From positions 1-64,000 of the forward strand of contig NZ_JBEXMJ010000016.1 of NCBI RefSeq assembly GCF_040610475.1: 64,000 bases of DNA. Reading direction: 5' to 3'. The DNA is from Actinopolymorpha sp. NPDC004070 (GTDB lineage Bacteria; Actinomycetota; Actinomycetes; Propionibacteriales; Actinopolymorphaceae). The translations under genes were made by a program, and so were the position numbers. Of this stretch, positions 32,659-41,126 are shown one piece after another; the first letter of the stretch is position 1, and the number at the start of each line of letters is the position of its first letter. Under the pieces are notes generated by a model that did no database searches, was not told where the DNA came from, and saw only the letters and a program-made list of their open reading frames with translations.

Positions 32659-34430
32659 GGCCCGCCGACCTCGCCGAGTCCTCGCTCGGGTTCGCCAGGA
32701 GGCAGTCCGTGCGATGGCTGGCTCCGCGTGAGCTGTGGCGCGCGGCGGCCAAGGTGGTCATCTCGGAGATGTTCGGTGCGTACGCCGACAAGCGCGAGTT
32801 GCAGGGCACCTTCGACCGCCCGTTGCTGTCGTGTCAGCCGGACGCGGACGAGCTGTGGCTGGACTTCGTCGCCGACCTCGGCGACGGTTTCGACGCGACG
32901 TACACGATCGCCTGGCTGCTCGCCCACGACAAGCTCGACGTCGCCCCCGCCGGCGAACGCGGCAACGGGAACGGCAACGGCGGCACACTGACCCTGCCAC
33001 GTTCGGCACTCCTGCTGATGGGTGGGGACGAGGTGTACCCGACGGCGTCCACCCGCGAGTACGAGGACCGTACGAAGGGCCCCTACCGCGCGGCACTGCC
33101 CGAGCCCGCCGGCCCCGGCGAGGATGCCCCGATGCTGGTGGCCCTGCCCGGCAACCACGACTGGTACGACGGCCTGACCTCGTTCCTGCGGGTGTTCTGC
33201 CAAGGTCGGGCGACCGGCGGCTGGCAGACCAGCCAGCCGCGGTCGTACTTCGCCGTCCGGCTTCCGCAACGGTGGTGGCTCGTCGGCGTCGACATCCAGC
33301 TCGAGGGGTACGTCGACGAGCCGCAGTTGCGGTTCTTCGCCGAACAGGTCCGGCCGCTGCTCCGGCCCGGTGACGGCGTCGTCGTGGCCACCGGCAAGCC
33401 GAGCTGGGTGGACACCGCCACCGACCCGGACGCGTTCGCCACTCTCGACTACCTGCAGCGCCAACTGCTCGGGGACTCCGGTGCACAGGTCCGGCTGTGG
33501 GTGTCCGGCGACAGCCACCACTACGTGCGGTACGCCGAACGCGACGGGTCCCGGCAGATGGTCACGTGCGGGCTGGGTGGCGCGTACCTGTCGGCGACCC
33601 ACGACCTGCCGGAGGCGCTGGAGGTTCCGCCGGAGCGATCCAGGGCGCGGGAGAAGTCCGAGCCCCTGACCATGGTGAGGGCGGACTCGGCGTACCCGGA
33701 CCAGCAGACCTCCCGCCGTCTGGGCAGGCAGGTGTGGGACATCCCGTGGCGCAACAGCGGCCTGGCCGGGCTCGCCGCCGTCCTGCAGGGCGGGCTGCTC
33801 GTGGTGCTGGTCGCCGCCCTGGCCCTGACGACGCGCCGCTCGCCGGTGGCGGCTCTGCGTGCCGGCGACGTCGGCGACGTGCTGGGTCTCGGCCTGCGGA
33901 TCGGGCTGGTCGTCGCGGCCGCGGTGGTGGTCGACGTGGCGTTCGCTCTGGTGCGCAGGCGCCGTCCGGTCGCCACCAGACCGCTGACGACGCTCGCCGC
34001 GGCGGAGGTCGTCCTCGCGCTGGTCGTGCTCGCCGGGCTCGCGGCGGTCCCGTTGCCCGGAGGGGTGGCGGGCCTGGTCGCCGCGGTGGCGGCCTTCGCC
34101 GCGGCCGTGTCGATCGCCGGGATCGCCGGCGTCGAACTGTTCGCCGCCTGGCTGTACGCCTACCGGGACCTGCCCGTCGCCCGTGGGTGGATCTTCTCCG
34201 GCCGGGGCATCGAGGACCACAAGGGGTTCCTGCGGATGCACATCGGTCGTGACGGCACGCTCACCGTGCACCCGGTGGTCGTCGACCGGGTCTGCCGCTC
34301 ATGGAAGGCGACCCCCGACGCCGAGCCCAGCGCCGCCTGGATCGCCCCGGCCGGCGAGCCGCCCGTTCCCCGGCTCGCCGAGCCGCCGTTCCGGGTCCCT
34401 CGGCAAAGTCCGCGGGAGGAACGCCGATGA
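32655..34430 (+). CDS. membrane-bound metallophosphoesterase
   Basis: A 591-residue protein. The N-terminal ~350 residues form a calcineurin-like phosphoesterase: ADLGDG (~73-78), GGDEVY (123-128), GNHD (166-169) and SGDSHHY near 290, which together hold the two metals. The first motif lacks the usual His of DxH. Residues ~380-520 have about four to five transmembrane helices (LAAVLQGGLLVVLVAALAL, IGLVVAAAVVVDVAFALV and others), followed by a cytoplasmic C-terminal beta-rich tail. A Gly/Asn repeat (GNGNGNGG) sits at 103-110. Start and stop overlap the neighbours by ATGA. Phosphate release from a lipid or nucleotide is possible; the substrate is unknown. Confidence 0.8.
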   Translation: MRPADLAESSLGFARRQSVRWLAPRELWRAAAKVVISEMFGAYADKRELQGTFDRPLLSCQPDADELWLDFVADLGDGFDATYTIAWLLAHDKLDVAPAGERGNGNGNGGTLTLPRSALLLMGGDEVYPTASTREYEDRTKGPYRAALPEPAGPGEDAPMLVALPGNHDWYDGLTSFLRVFCQGRATGGWQTSQPRSYFAVRLPQRWWLVGVDIQLEGYVDEPQLRFFAEQVRPLLRPGDGVVVATGKPSWVDTATDPDAFATLDYLQRQLLGDSGAQVRLWVSGDSHHYVRYAERDGSRQMVTCGLGGAYLSATHDLPEALEVPPERSRAREKSEPLTMVRADSAYPDQQTSRRLGRQVWDIPWRNSGLAGLAAVLQGGLLVVLVAALALTTRRSPVAALRAGDVGDVLGLGLRIGLVVAAAVVVDVAFALVRRRRPVATRPLTTLAAAEVVLALVVLAGLAAVPLPGGVAGLVAAVAAFAAAVSIAGIAGVELFAAWLYAYRDLPVARGWIFSGRGIEDHKGFLRMHIGRDGTLTVHPVVVDRVCRSWKATPDAEPSAAWIAPAGEPPVPRLAEPPFRVPRQSPREERR

Positions 34431-35509
34431 CCGCCACCGTGGCCCCGGCTGCCCCCGGCTCGACCGATGCCGCCGGGCGCCACCACACCACGATCCACCC
34501 GTTCCGGGCGCTCGACGGCGTGCCCCTGACCCTCGTGCACGTGGAGACAGGGGAGGGTACGGGACGCACGGCGCGGCGGGGACCGGTGCTGGTCGTGCAC
34601 GGCTCGGGGGTGCGTGCGGAGCTGTTCCGCCCGCCGCTGGAACGCACGTTCGTCGACGCACTTCTGTCCGCGGGGTGGGACGTGTGGCTGCTCAACTGGC
34701 GTGCCTCCATCGACCTTCCGCCACTCTCCTGGACGCTGGACGACGCTGCCGCCCACGACCATCCGGCCGCGGTGCGGGAGGTGTGCCGGCTCACCGGGCG
34801 GGACCGGATGAAGGCCGTCGTCCACTGCCAGGGCTCGACGTCGTTCACGATCTCCGCGGTGTCGGGCCTGGTGCCCGAGGTCGACACGGTCGTCTCCAAC
34901 GCGGTCTCCCTGCACCCGGTGATCCCGGAGTGGTCCCGCTTCAAGATCCAGTTTGTGGCGCCGGTCGTCTCGCGGTTCGTGAGCCACGTGTCGCCTGCCT
35001 GGGGTGACCGTCCCGTGGGCCCGTTCGCACACGTGGTGCGTGATCTCGTACGTGCCACCCACCGGGAGTGCCGCAACACCGTGTGCCGGATGGTTTCCTT
35101 CGTGTACGGCGCGGGCTTCCCCGCCCTCTGGTCCCACCGGAACCTCGACGAGACGACCCACCAGTGGATCCGCGGGGAGTTCGGAGACGTGCCGCTCACC
35201 TTCTTCGCCCAGATGCGCCGGTCGGTGAACGCCGGCCACCTCGTACCCGTGCGGCAACTGCCGGGCCTGCCGGCTTCGTACGTGGCCGAGGCGCCCAGGA
35301 CGGACGCGCGCTTCGTGTTCGTCGCGGGGGAGGACAACCGCTGCTTCCTGCCCGCGAGCCAGCGCCGCTCCTACGACTTCTTCGCCGGGCACCGTCCCGG
35401 CAAGGACGCTCTGCACATCCTGCCCGGCTACGGGCACCTGGACGTGTTCATCGGTCAGAACGCGGCCCGGGACACCTACCCACTCATCCTCGAGGAGCTG
35501 GCCCGATGA
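34427..35509 (+). CDS. alpha/beta hydrolase
   Basis: A 360-residue hydrolase. The oxyanion strand is VLVVHGSGVRAE, the nucleophile elbow is VHCQGSTSF (Ser after Gly), the acid lies in VAGEDNRCFLP and the base is His in PGYGHLDVFIG. The WDVWLLNWRASIDLP segment resembles the lid region of PHA synthase-like and lipid-ester hydrolases. In fused bacterial homologues a similar hydrolase follows the GMC module, so a joint role on an esterified alcohol is likely. ATGA overlaps on both sides give strict co-translation. Confidence 0.82.
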   Translation: MTATVAPAAPGSTDAAGRHHTTIHPFRALDGVPLTLVHVETGEGTGRTARRGPVLVVHGSGVRAELFRPPLERTFVDALLSAGWDVWLLNWRASIDLPPLSWTLDDAAAHDHPAAVREVCRLTGRDRMKAVVHCQGSTSFTISAVSGLVPEVDTVVSNAVSLHPVIPEWSRFKIQFVAPVVSRFVSHVSPAWGDRPVGPFAHVVRDLVRATHRECRNTVCRMVSFVYGAGFPALWSHRNLDETTHQWIRGEFGDVPLTFFAQMRRSVNAGHLVPVRQLPGLPASYVAEAPRTDARFVFVAGEDNRCFLPASQRRSYDFFAGHRPGKDALHILPGYGHLDVFIGQNAARDTYPLILEELAR

Positions 35510-36486
35510 ACGGTTCTGTGCTCAGCCCTGCGCTCGACCTGGTGCGCGGCCCTGTTCGCGGCCGTGTCAACCGCTCGTTGCTTCGCGCCGCCGGTCTGGC
35601 GCTCCGGCTCGTGCCCTCGCCCGTGCCGCGCCGCCAGCGGCGCGAGGCCGGACGGCACGCCCTTGTCGACGGCGTGCCCTTCGTGATGCCCGTCGACTCC
35701 CGGGGCACCCCGTCCATGATGGCCGCGTTCAGCATCGACGGCCGCGCCGCGGCGGCGAAGCTGCCCGGGGACGAGCTCCACCCGGTGCGGCTGGCCAACG
35801 GCCGCGGCGTGCTCCTCGTCACGGTTCTCAGCTACCAGCACACCGACATCGGTCGCTACATCGAGTACTCCCTCGGCATCATGTGCACGCACGGCACCCG
35901 CCAGGCGCCGCGGCTGCTGCCGGGGCTGCTGCGCGGACAGTTCGGCACCGGGCTCTACATCCTCGATCTGCCGGTGTCCACCGAGATCTCGGTCAAGGGC
36001 GGGAAGGGCATCTGGGGCATGCCGAAGCACCGGGCGCCGCTGAGCTTCGAGGTCACCGACTCGAGGGTCGCCGCGCAGTACGACAGCGACGGGCTGCTCG
36101 CCGCGCGCGTGGAGATCGACCGGCCGTCGTGGGGGCCGCTTCCACTTCAAGCGGCAGCCGTCGCCTACGCGCCGTTCCGGGGCATGCTGATGCGGTCCAC
36201 CATCTACTTCGCCGGCGACGCCTTCGTCGCGGTGGCACCGCGCGCGACCGGCCGCCTCGTGCTGGGGGACGCGCCGGTGATCCGGCCGCTGCACGACCTC
36301 GGCATCGGCGAGTTTCCCCTGTTCACGGCGTTCCTGCCCGCGGTCAGCGGGGTGCTCGACGACCACGTGGAGTCGTGGTTCCTCACCTCGAAGCATCGGG
36401 TGCGCGAGCGCCCCGAGGGGCTGGAGAGCGTCGTCGACCTCGGGCTGTCGGAGGAGTGGCCGCCGGCGCCGGTGGCGAGGGTCTGA
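35506..36486 (+). CDS. acetoacetate decarboxylase-like (ADC family) protein
   Basis: A 326-residue protein of the acetoacetate decarboxylase fold. The GGKGIWGMPKHRAPLSFEV segment contains the Lys-bearing strand of the family (the Lys of WGMPK corresponds to the Schiff-base region), and Arg/Glu-rich segments QHTDIGRYIEYSLG and FTAFLPAVSG fit the beta-cone. The length is longer than the ~245-residue clostridial enzyme because of an N-terminal extension of ~50 residues. Other members catalyse different Schiff-base chemistry, so decarboxylation is not certain. It ends the four-gene operon. Confidence 0.75.
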   Translation: MNGSVLSPALDLVRGPVRGRVNRSLLRAAGLALRLVPSPVPRRQRREAGRHALVDGVPFVMPVDSRGTPSMMAAFSIDGRAAAAKLPGDELHPVRLANGRGVLLVTVLSYQHTDIGRYIEYSLGIMCTHGTRQAPRLLPGLLRGQFGTGLYILDLPVSTEISVKGGKGIWGMPKHRAPLSFEVTDSRVAAQYDSDGLLAARVEIDRPSWGPLPLQAAAVAYAPFRGMLMRSTIYFAGDAFVAVAPRATGRLVLGDAPVIRPLHDLGIGEFPLFTAFLPAVSGVLDDHVESWFLTSKHRVRERPEGLESVVDLGLSEEWPPAPVARV

Positions 36487-36550
36487 ACCAACCAAGGGTC
36501 CGGGGGGTGACCGAGCCCGGTCGTATCGCCCGGATCCCACCCGAACGGGG

Positions 36551-36588
36551 TTGACCCGGTGCGGACGGGACGCCTACTGTCTAATTAG
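36551..36588 (+). promoter_or_regulatory. promoter and palindromic operator of the ROK-led operon
   Basis: TTGACC (36551-36556), 18 nt, then TACTGT (36575-36580). Directly after the -10 lies the palindrome CTAATTAG (36581-36588), an AT-rich site unusual in this DNA and of the type bound by ROK regulators. Autoregulation is inferred. Confidence 0.5.
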
Positions 36589-36674
36589 GCAACCGGGTTT
36601 CATAATCTCTGTTCATTGCCTTTCCTCGTCTGTACGGAGTTCACCTGACCACCCAGGATCCGGCCGGCTCCGGT

Positions 36675-38003
36675 GTGCGCCGGGCCAACGCGGCGGCGTG
36701 TCTGGCGGCGCTGCGTGACCAGCAGCGCCCGCTGACCATCGCCGAACTCGCGGCCGCGACCCGGCTCGCCCGGCCGACCGTCGACGCGGTCGTCGGTGAC
36801 CTCCTCCGGACCGGACCGGTGCGCCCGGCCCAGCCGCAGCGCGGCTCGGGAGCCGGCCGGCCCGCGCGGGCGTACGCGTTCACCGCCGGCGCCGGACGGG
36901 TCGCCGGAATCGACATCGGCAGCGGCGGCGTCCGGGTCCGGATCGCCGATCTGGCCGGCGAGATCGTGGGCCGGGCGGAGGCGGAGGTGCCGGCCGGGAC
37001 CGACGCCTCGGGCCGGCTCCGGATCGTTCGGAGCAGCGTTCGGCAGGCGGTCCGCGCCTCGGGGGCGGACCTCGCCGACCTGCGTGCCGCCGGCATCGGC
37101 GTACCCGGAATCCTCGACCGCGACGGCCGGATCACCCAGAGCCTGGCGGTGCCGGACTGGATCGGCGTCGACCCGGCGAGCCGCCTCTCGGCGTCCTGGG
37201 ACTGCCCGGTGCTGGTCGAGAACGACATCAAGCTGGCCGCCCTGGCAGAGCAGCGACTCCGGGCCGCGCCCGCCGGTGGCGCGGAGCCGGAGCCGGGCAC
37301 CGAGCCCGCACCCGGCGCCAGCCGTGACGACGACCTGATCTTCCTGCAGATCGGCCACCGCATCTCGACGGCGCTGATCATGAACGGCGCGATCCTGCAG
37401 GGCCGGCACCGGTTGGCCGGCGAGCTGGGAAGCCTGCGCGGAATGCGCTGGACCGAGTCCTCCCGGCGCGGCCGGCTGCAGTGGCGTACGGGGCGTACGG
37501 GCGAGCAGGTGTTCGCCAGGGCGCGGGACGGCGACCGGCGGGCCGCGGCGGAGATCAGCGAGTTCTGCGCCGAGATCGCGCCGAAGATCGCCATCATCGC
37601 GCTGACCGTCGACCCGGCGCTGATCGTCATCGGCGGTGGCCTGTCGCGGGCCGGCGACGACCTGCTCGCTCCGCTGACCGAGGCCGTCCACCACATGCTG
37701 ATGACCGACGAGAAGCCGGTGATCACCACCTCGCTGCTGAAGTCCAGCGGAACCCTCTGCGGCGCCCTCGGCTCCACCTTCGAGACCCACTCGACGCAGA
37801 TCCTCGGAGTTCCCCGCGTGCCGACCCGTTGGCATCGCTGGCCGGGAACCTTCGACGGCCCGCCGCTCGACCAAGCTCCTCCCGACCCGGTCCCGCCCGA
37901 CGTACTCGTATCCGACCGAAGCATGTCCCACGCACCAGCAGCGCCAAAAGCACCGGCCGTACCAACAGCACTCACCCGATCGACGAGAAGGATGTCCAGA
38001 TGA
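36675..38003 (+). CDS. ROK family transcriptional regulator
   Basis: A ~442-residue ROK protein. An N-terminal winged HTH (TIAELAAATRLARPTVDAVV) precedes the sugar-kinase-like domain with the first phosphate motif GIDIGSGGVRVRI, GIGVPGILD and the ENDIKLAALAE segment. The usual zinc motif (CxCGxxGC) is not present: the region reads SLRGMRWTESSRRG. So metal binding is lost and it probably acts only as a regulator. The C-terminal ~45 residues are Pro/Ala-rich and low in complexity. The GTG 36675 lacks a Shine-Dalgarno, whereas an in-frame CTG at 36645 has CGGAG ideally placed, so the real protein may be 10 residues longer. Its stop overlaps the next start (ATGA). Confidence 0.8.
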   Translation: MRRANAAACLAALRDQQRPLTIAELAAATRLARPTVDAVVGDLLRTGPVRPAQPQRGSGAGRPARAYAFTAGAGRVAGIDIGSGGVRVRIADLAGEIVGRAEAEVPAGTDASGRLRIVRSSVRQAVRASGADLADLRAAGIGVPGILDRDGRITQSLAVPDWIGVDPASRLSASWDCPVLVENDIKLAALAEQRLRAAPAGGAEPEPGTEPAPGASRDDDLIFLQIGHRISTALIMNGAILQGRHRLAGELGSLRGMRWTESSRRGRLQWRTGRTGEQVFARARDGDRRAAAEISEFCAEIAPKIAIIALTVDPALIVIGGGLSRAGDDLLAPLTEAVHHMLMTDEKPVITTSLLKSSGTLCGALGSTFETHSTQILGVPRVPTRWHRWPGTFDGPPLDQAPPDPVPPDVLVSDRSMSHAPAAPKAPAVPTALTRSTRRMSR

Positions 38004-38884
38004 AGTTCGGATTCAGCTCCTACAGCTTCCACCAGCGGCTCAGCACGGGGGAGATGACCCTCTTCGACGTCATCGACTGGATCGCCGACAGCGAAGGCGA
38101 ACACCTCGAGCTGGCCTCGATCTACTCCGGGCCGGACAGCCCGGTCCCCAACACCGACTCCGACCCCGCGTTCGTCGACAAGATCGTCGAACACGCGGCC
38201 AACCGCGGCGTCACGCTGTCCAACATGGCGATCGGCGCGAGCTTCATCGGTGACGAGGCCCAGAACGCCGCCGAGGTCGAGCGGGTCAAGGCCCACGTCG
38301 ATCTCATCGAACGGCTGGGCATCAAGCTGATGCGCCACGACGTCGTCGCGCACGCCGGAATCCAGGGCGACGACACGCCGGCGTTCGAGGACGCGCTGCC
38401 GAAGATCGTCAAGGCGGCAAAGGAAATCGCGCAGTACGCCGCGACCAAGGGTGTCACCACCAGCCTGGAGAACCACGGCTTCTTCGTCCAGAGCAGCGAC
38501 CGCGTACGCCGGATCATCCACGCCGTCGACGAGCCCAACTTCAAGACTACGTTGGACATCGGGAACTTCCTCTGTGTCGACGAGGACCCCACGGTCGCGG
38601 TCCCGTCCAACCTGCCGTACGCCATGATCGTCCACTTCAAGGACTTCTACGTCCGGCCGGCCGGCCGCAACCCCGGTGAGGGCTGGTTCCGCAGCAGGGG
38701 CGGCAAGTACCTCCGCGGCGCGATCGTCGGCAACGGCGACCTGGACACCTGGAGCGTCGCGAAGTCGATCAAGGAGTCCGGCTACGACGGCTTCGCCTCG
38801 ATCGAGTTCGAGGGCCACGAGGACTGCCTGATCGGCTGCAGCCGGGGCATCGCCAACGCCAAGCGCATCTACGCCGAGGCCTGA
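38000..38884 (+). CDS. sugar phosphate isomerase/epimerase (xylose isomerase-like TIM barrel)
   Basis: A 294-residue AP_endonuc_2-type TIM barrel. Metal-binding acids and His are visible along the barrel strands: LEL at ~36, LENHGFF near 160, TLDIGNF near 185, IVHFKDF near 215, and SIEFEG near 273. Such enzymes isomerise keto- or inositol-type sugars, or dehydrate inosose. Its ATG overlaps the ROK gene's stop, so the regulator and enzyme are co-translated. Together with the following Gfo/Idh/MocA dehydrogenase this suggests sugar or inositol catabolism. Confidence 0.82.
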   Translation: MKFGFSSYSFHQRLSTGEMTLFDVIDWIADSEGEHLELASIYSGPDSPVPNTDSDPAFVDKIVEHAANRGVTLSNMAIGASFIGDEAQNAAEVERVKAHVDLIERLGIKLMRHDVVAHAGIQGDDTPAFEDALPKIVKAAKEIAQYAATKGVTTSLENHGFFVQSSDRVRRIIHAVDEPNFKTTLDIGNFLCVDEDPTVAVPSNLPYAMIVHFKDFYVRPAGRNPGEGWFRSRGGKYLRGAIVGNGDLDTWSVAKSIKESGYDGFASIEFEGHEDCLIGCSRGIANAKRIYAEA

Positions 38885-38930
38885 GCCGAACAGCCGTTCA
38901 CGCCCAGAACGCTTCCCCACAAGGAGAATC

Positions 38931-39989
38931 ATGCAGAAGGTAAGAATCGGCGTCGTCGGCGTCGGTAGCATCGCCGCCTTGCACCTCAAGGCGTACCAGA
39001 ACAACCCGCGCGCCGAGCTCGTCGCCGTCGCCGACATCAACGCCGAGCGGGCCAACTCGGTGGCCAAGCAGTGGGGTGCCGCCAGGGCCTACAGCGACGC
39101 GGCCGAGTTGTTCGCCGACCCCGACGTCGACGCGGTGAGCATCTGCACCTGGAACAACACCCACGCCGAGCTCGCGATCGCCGCGGTGCAGGCCGGCAAG
39201 CACGTGCTGGTCGAGAAGCCGATGTGCCGCACCTACGCCGAGGCGCAGCAACTCGAGGACGTCGTGAACGCGCACGACCGCGTCGTCCAGGTGGGCTTCG
39301 TCCGCCGGCACTCGGCGAACTGCCGGGTGCTGAAGTCGTTCATCGACGCCGGCGACCTCGGTGACATCTACTACGCCAAGGCCAGCTGCATCCGCCGGAT
39401 GGGCAACCCCGGCGGGTGGTTCGCGAACAAGTCGATCTCCGGTGGCGGCCCGCTGATCGACATCGGGGTGCACGTGATCGACCTGTGCTGGTATCTCATG
39501 GGGACGCCGCGGGTGACGTCGGTCAGCGCGAACACCTACGAGAAGCTGGGCAACCGGTCCAACATCACCACCCTGCCGCGCTACCAGGTGGCCGACTACG
39601 ACCCGACGAAGAACGACGTCGAGGATATGGCCAACGCGCTGATCAGGTTCGACAACGGCGCCTCGCTGATCATGGACACGTCGTTCTCGCTGCACGCGAC
39701 GAGCGACTCGCTCAACGTCTCGGTGTACGGCGACAAGGGTGGTGCGGACCTGGAGCCGAAGCTGCAGATCGCCTCGGAGAAGCACGAGACGCTGCTGAAG
39801 GTGACGCCGCAGATCGGGTTCGAGTCCTTCGATCTCGACGACGGGTTCGGCAACGAGATCGGGAACTTCGTCGCCGCCTGCCTGGGTGAGGCCGAGAGCA
39901 TCGCGCCGGCCTGGCAGGGCGCGGAGATGATGAAGATCCTGGACGGCGTCTACACCTCCGCCGCCCAGGGCAAGGAAGTCCAGCTCTAG
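38931..39989 (+). CDS. Gfo/Idh/MocA family oxidoreductase
   Basis: A 352-residue NAD(P)-dependent dehydrogenase. The N-terminal Rossmann domain has VGVVGVGSIAALHLKAY-like cofactor binding, then the family motif HVLVEKPM with the catalytic Lys, and the C-terminal domain has GGGPLIDIGVHVIDLCWYLMG with the catalytic Asp/His pair. AAGGAG lies 8 nt before the ATG. It likely oxidises the cyclic or linear sugar handled by the preceding isomerase. A strong hairpin follows the stop. Confidence 0.9.
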   Translation: MQKVRIGVVGVGSIAALHLKAYQNNPRAELVAVADINAERANSVAKQWGAARAYSDAAELFADPDVDAVSICTWNNTHAELAIAAVQAGKHVLVEKPMCRTYAEAQQLEDVVNAHDRVVQVGFVRRHSANCRVLKSFIDAGDLGDIYYAKASCIRRMGNPGGWFANKSISGGGPLIDIGVHVIDLCWYLMGTPRVTSVSANTYEKLGNRSNITTLPRYQVADYDPTKNDVEDMANALIRFDNGASLIMDTSFSLHATSDSLNVSVYGDKGGADLEPKLQIASEKHETLLKVTPQIGFESFDLDDGFGNEIGNFVAACLGEAESIAPAWQGAEMMKILDGVYTSAAQGKEVQL

Positions 39990-40007
39990 CTGCTGAATCC
40001 CCCTCTC

Positions 40008-40046
40008 GTCGGCCCCGGCCGGGCTCAGCGCCTGGCCGGGGCCGAC
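40008..40046 (+). terminator. Rho-independent-type hairpin after the Gfo/Idh/MocA gene
   Basis: A 16-bp GC-rich stem with one mismatch (arms 40008-40023 and 40031-40046, loop CTCAGCG) begins 19 bp after the stop codon. There is only a weak T-tract. It closes the ROK operon. Confidence 0.65.
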
Positions 40047-40116
40047 GGCTGTTCAAGGCCACTGACGGTCCGAGGCGTCGGGATTCGTGCCTGGCAGTCG
40101 AGCGTTGTCGCCGATG

Positions 40117-40500
40117 TCAGGGGTGCTCGCCCGCGACCTCCGCGAGGATTCCGGCTGCCCGGACGAGGTCGTCGGAGCGCGCGGTGAACGGCAGCCGCAA
40201 GCGGGCTCCCCAGCCGTGCCCGTTGGGCGAGAAGACATGCCCGGAGGCCAGGAGGAGACCTCGGCTGCCCGCCGCTCTCACCAGTTGTTCGGAGTTTCGG
40301 GCGGTCAGGTGGCACCACAGGTTGAGGCCGCCGTCGACCGGATCGATCCGCCACGTCGGAAGGCGGGTGCGCAGCTCCCGGACCAGCACGTCGTGGTTGT
40401 CGGCCACCTGCTTCCACCGCTGGTGCGGCAGAGGGCGAGCGAGCAGGTCCGCGGCCAGCACCTGGGCATGCAGAGGCGCGCCGAGGTCCGCGCCGAGTGG
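40117..40500 (-). pseudogene. C-terminal remnant of a MocR-type regulator / PLP aminotransferase
   Basis: On the minus strand about 128 residues ending at 40117 read like the last third of a class-I aminotransferase fold of MocR/GntR-type regulators: DLGAPLHAQVLAADLLAR, then VDGGLNLWCHL, and LASGHVFSPNGHG. The PLP lysine region, the rest of the large domain and any HTH are missing; the frame loses similarity near 40500. A GTG at 40461 could start a 114-residue protein, but it would lack the PLP site. Confidence 0.6.
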
Positions 40501-40534
40501 CCGGGTTATTGCCTGGCCAGGGCCGACTGCGTCG

Positions 40535-41047
40535 ATGTTTACTTCGGTCGTGCCCGAACTGCAACTGCTTCGGCCCGACCATGCGTCGGCGATCCTGTCC
40601 TTCGAGACGGCGAACCGGTCATACTTCGCCGGCTTCGTCTCCGACCGCGGCGACGACTACTTCGAGCACTTCGCCGACCGGCTCCGGGACCTGCTGACGG
40701 ATCAGGACGCGGGAGCCGGGGCGTTCTACGTCCTGGTCGCCGACGACGGGTCGGTGCTCGGCCGGTTCAACCTCGAGTTCACCGGGAACGGCGTGGCGGA
40801 GCTGGGCTACCGGGTCGCCGAGCGTGCCGCCGGCCGTGGCGTGGCGACCGCGACGGTGCTGGAGCTGTGCCGCGTCGCGGCCTGCGAGCACGGGATCCGC
40901 GTCATCCGGGCCGCGGCGGCCGACGCCAACGTGGCCTCGCAGAAGGTGCTGCGGAAGGCCGGCTTCGCAGAGGTCGGCCCGGCCGATCCGGCCAGTATCG
41001 GTGGCAAGCAGGGCAGCTGGTACCAGCGCGACACCGCCGCCGAGTGA
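40535..41047 (+). CDS. GNAT family N-acetyltransferase
   Basis: A 170-residue (or 165, from the GTG at 40550) RimJ-like acetyltransferase. The acetyl-CoA pyrophosphate loop is [16 protein letters not shown], with [16 protein letters not shown] as the C-terminal signature. The N-terminal [22 protein letters not shown] is typical of the subfamily. The acceptor is unknown. No clear Shine-Dalgarno precedes either start. It lies just beyond the truncated MocR gene and is divergent from it. Confidence 0.8.
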   Translation: MFTSVVPELQLLRPDHASAILSFETANRSYFAGFVSDRGDDYFEHFADRLRDLLTDQDAGAGAFYVLVADDGSVLGRFNLEFTGNGVAELGYRVAERAAGRGVATATVLELCRVAACEHGIRVIRAAAADANVASQKVLRKAGFAEVGPADPASIGGKQGSWYQRDTAAE

Positions 41048-41114
41048 GGCCCGACGGGCTGGGGGAGGCTCGGCAGCCGCCCGAGCGCTCGGATCCCGCC
41101 GATTCCCCGGCCGC

Positions 41115-41126
41115 TACATTGTGCGG
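41115..41126 (+). promoter_or_regulatory. putative leaderless promoter -10 box (TACATT)
   Basis: TACATT (41115-41120) lies 6 nt before the GTG start of nadE, and no ribosome binding site is visible; transcription would begin at the start codon. Confidence 0.5.

Noticed and set aside
32376..34271. Minus-strand open frame of 631 codons
   Set aside because: It is antisense to the metallophosphoesterase gene; the predicted peptide is a low-complexity Arg/Gly/His mix.
40117..40461. The 114-residue frame as a complete small aminotransferase
   Set aside because: It starts in the middle of the fold and lacks the PLP lysine, so it is a remnant.
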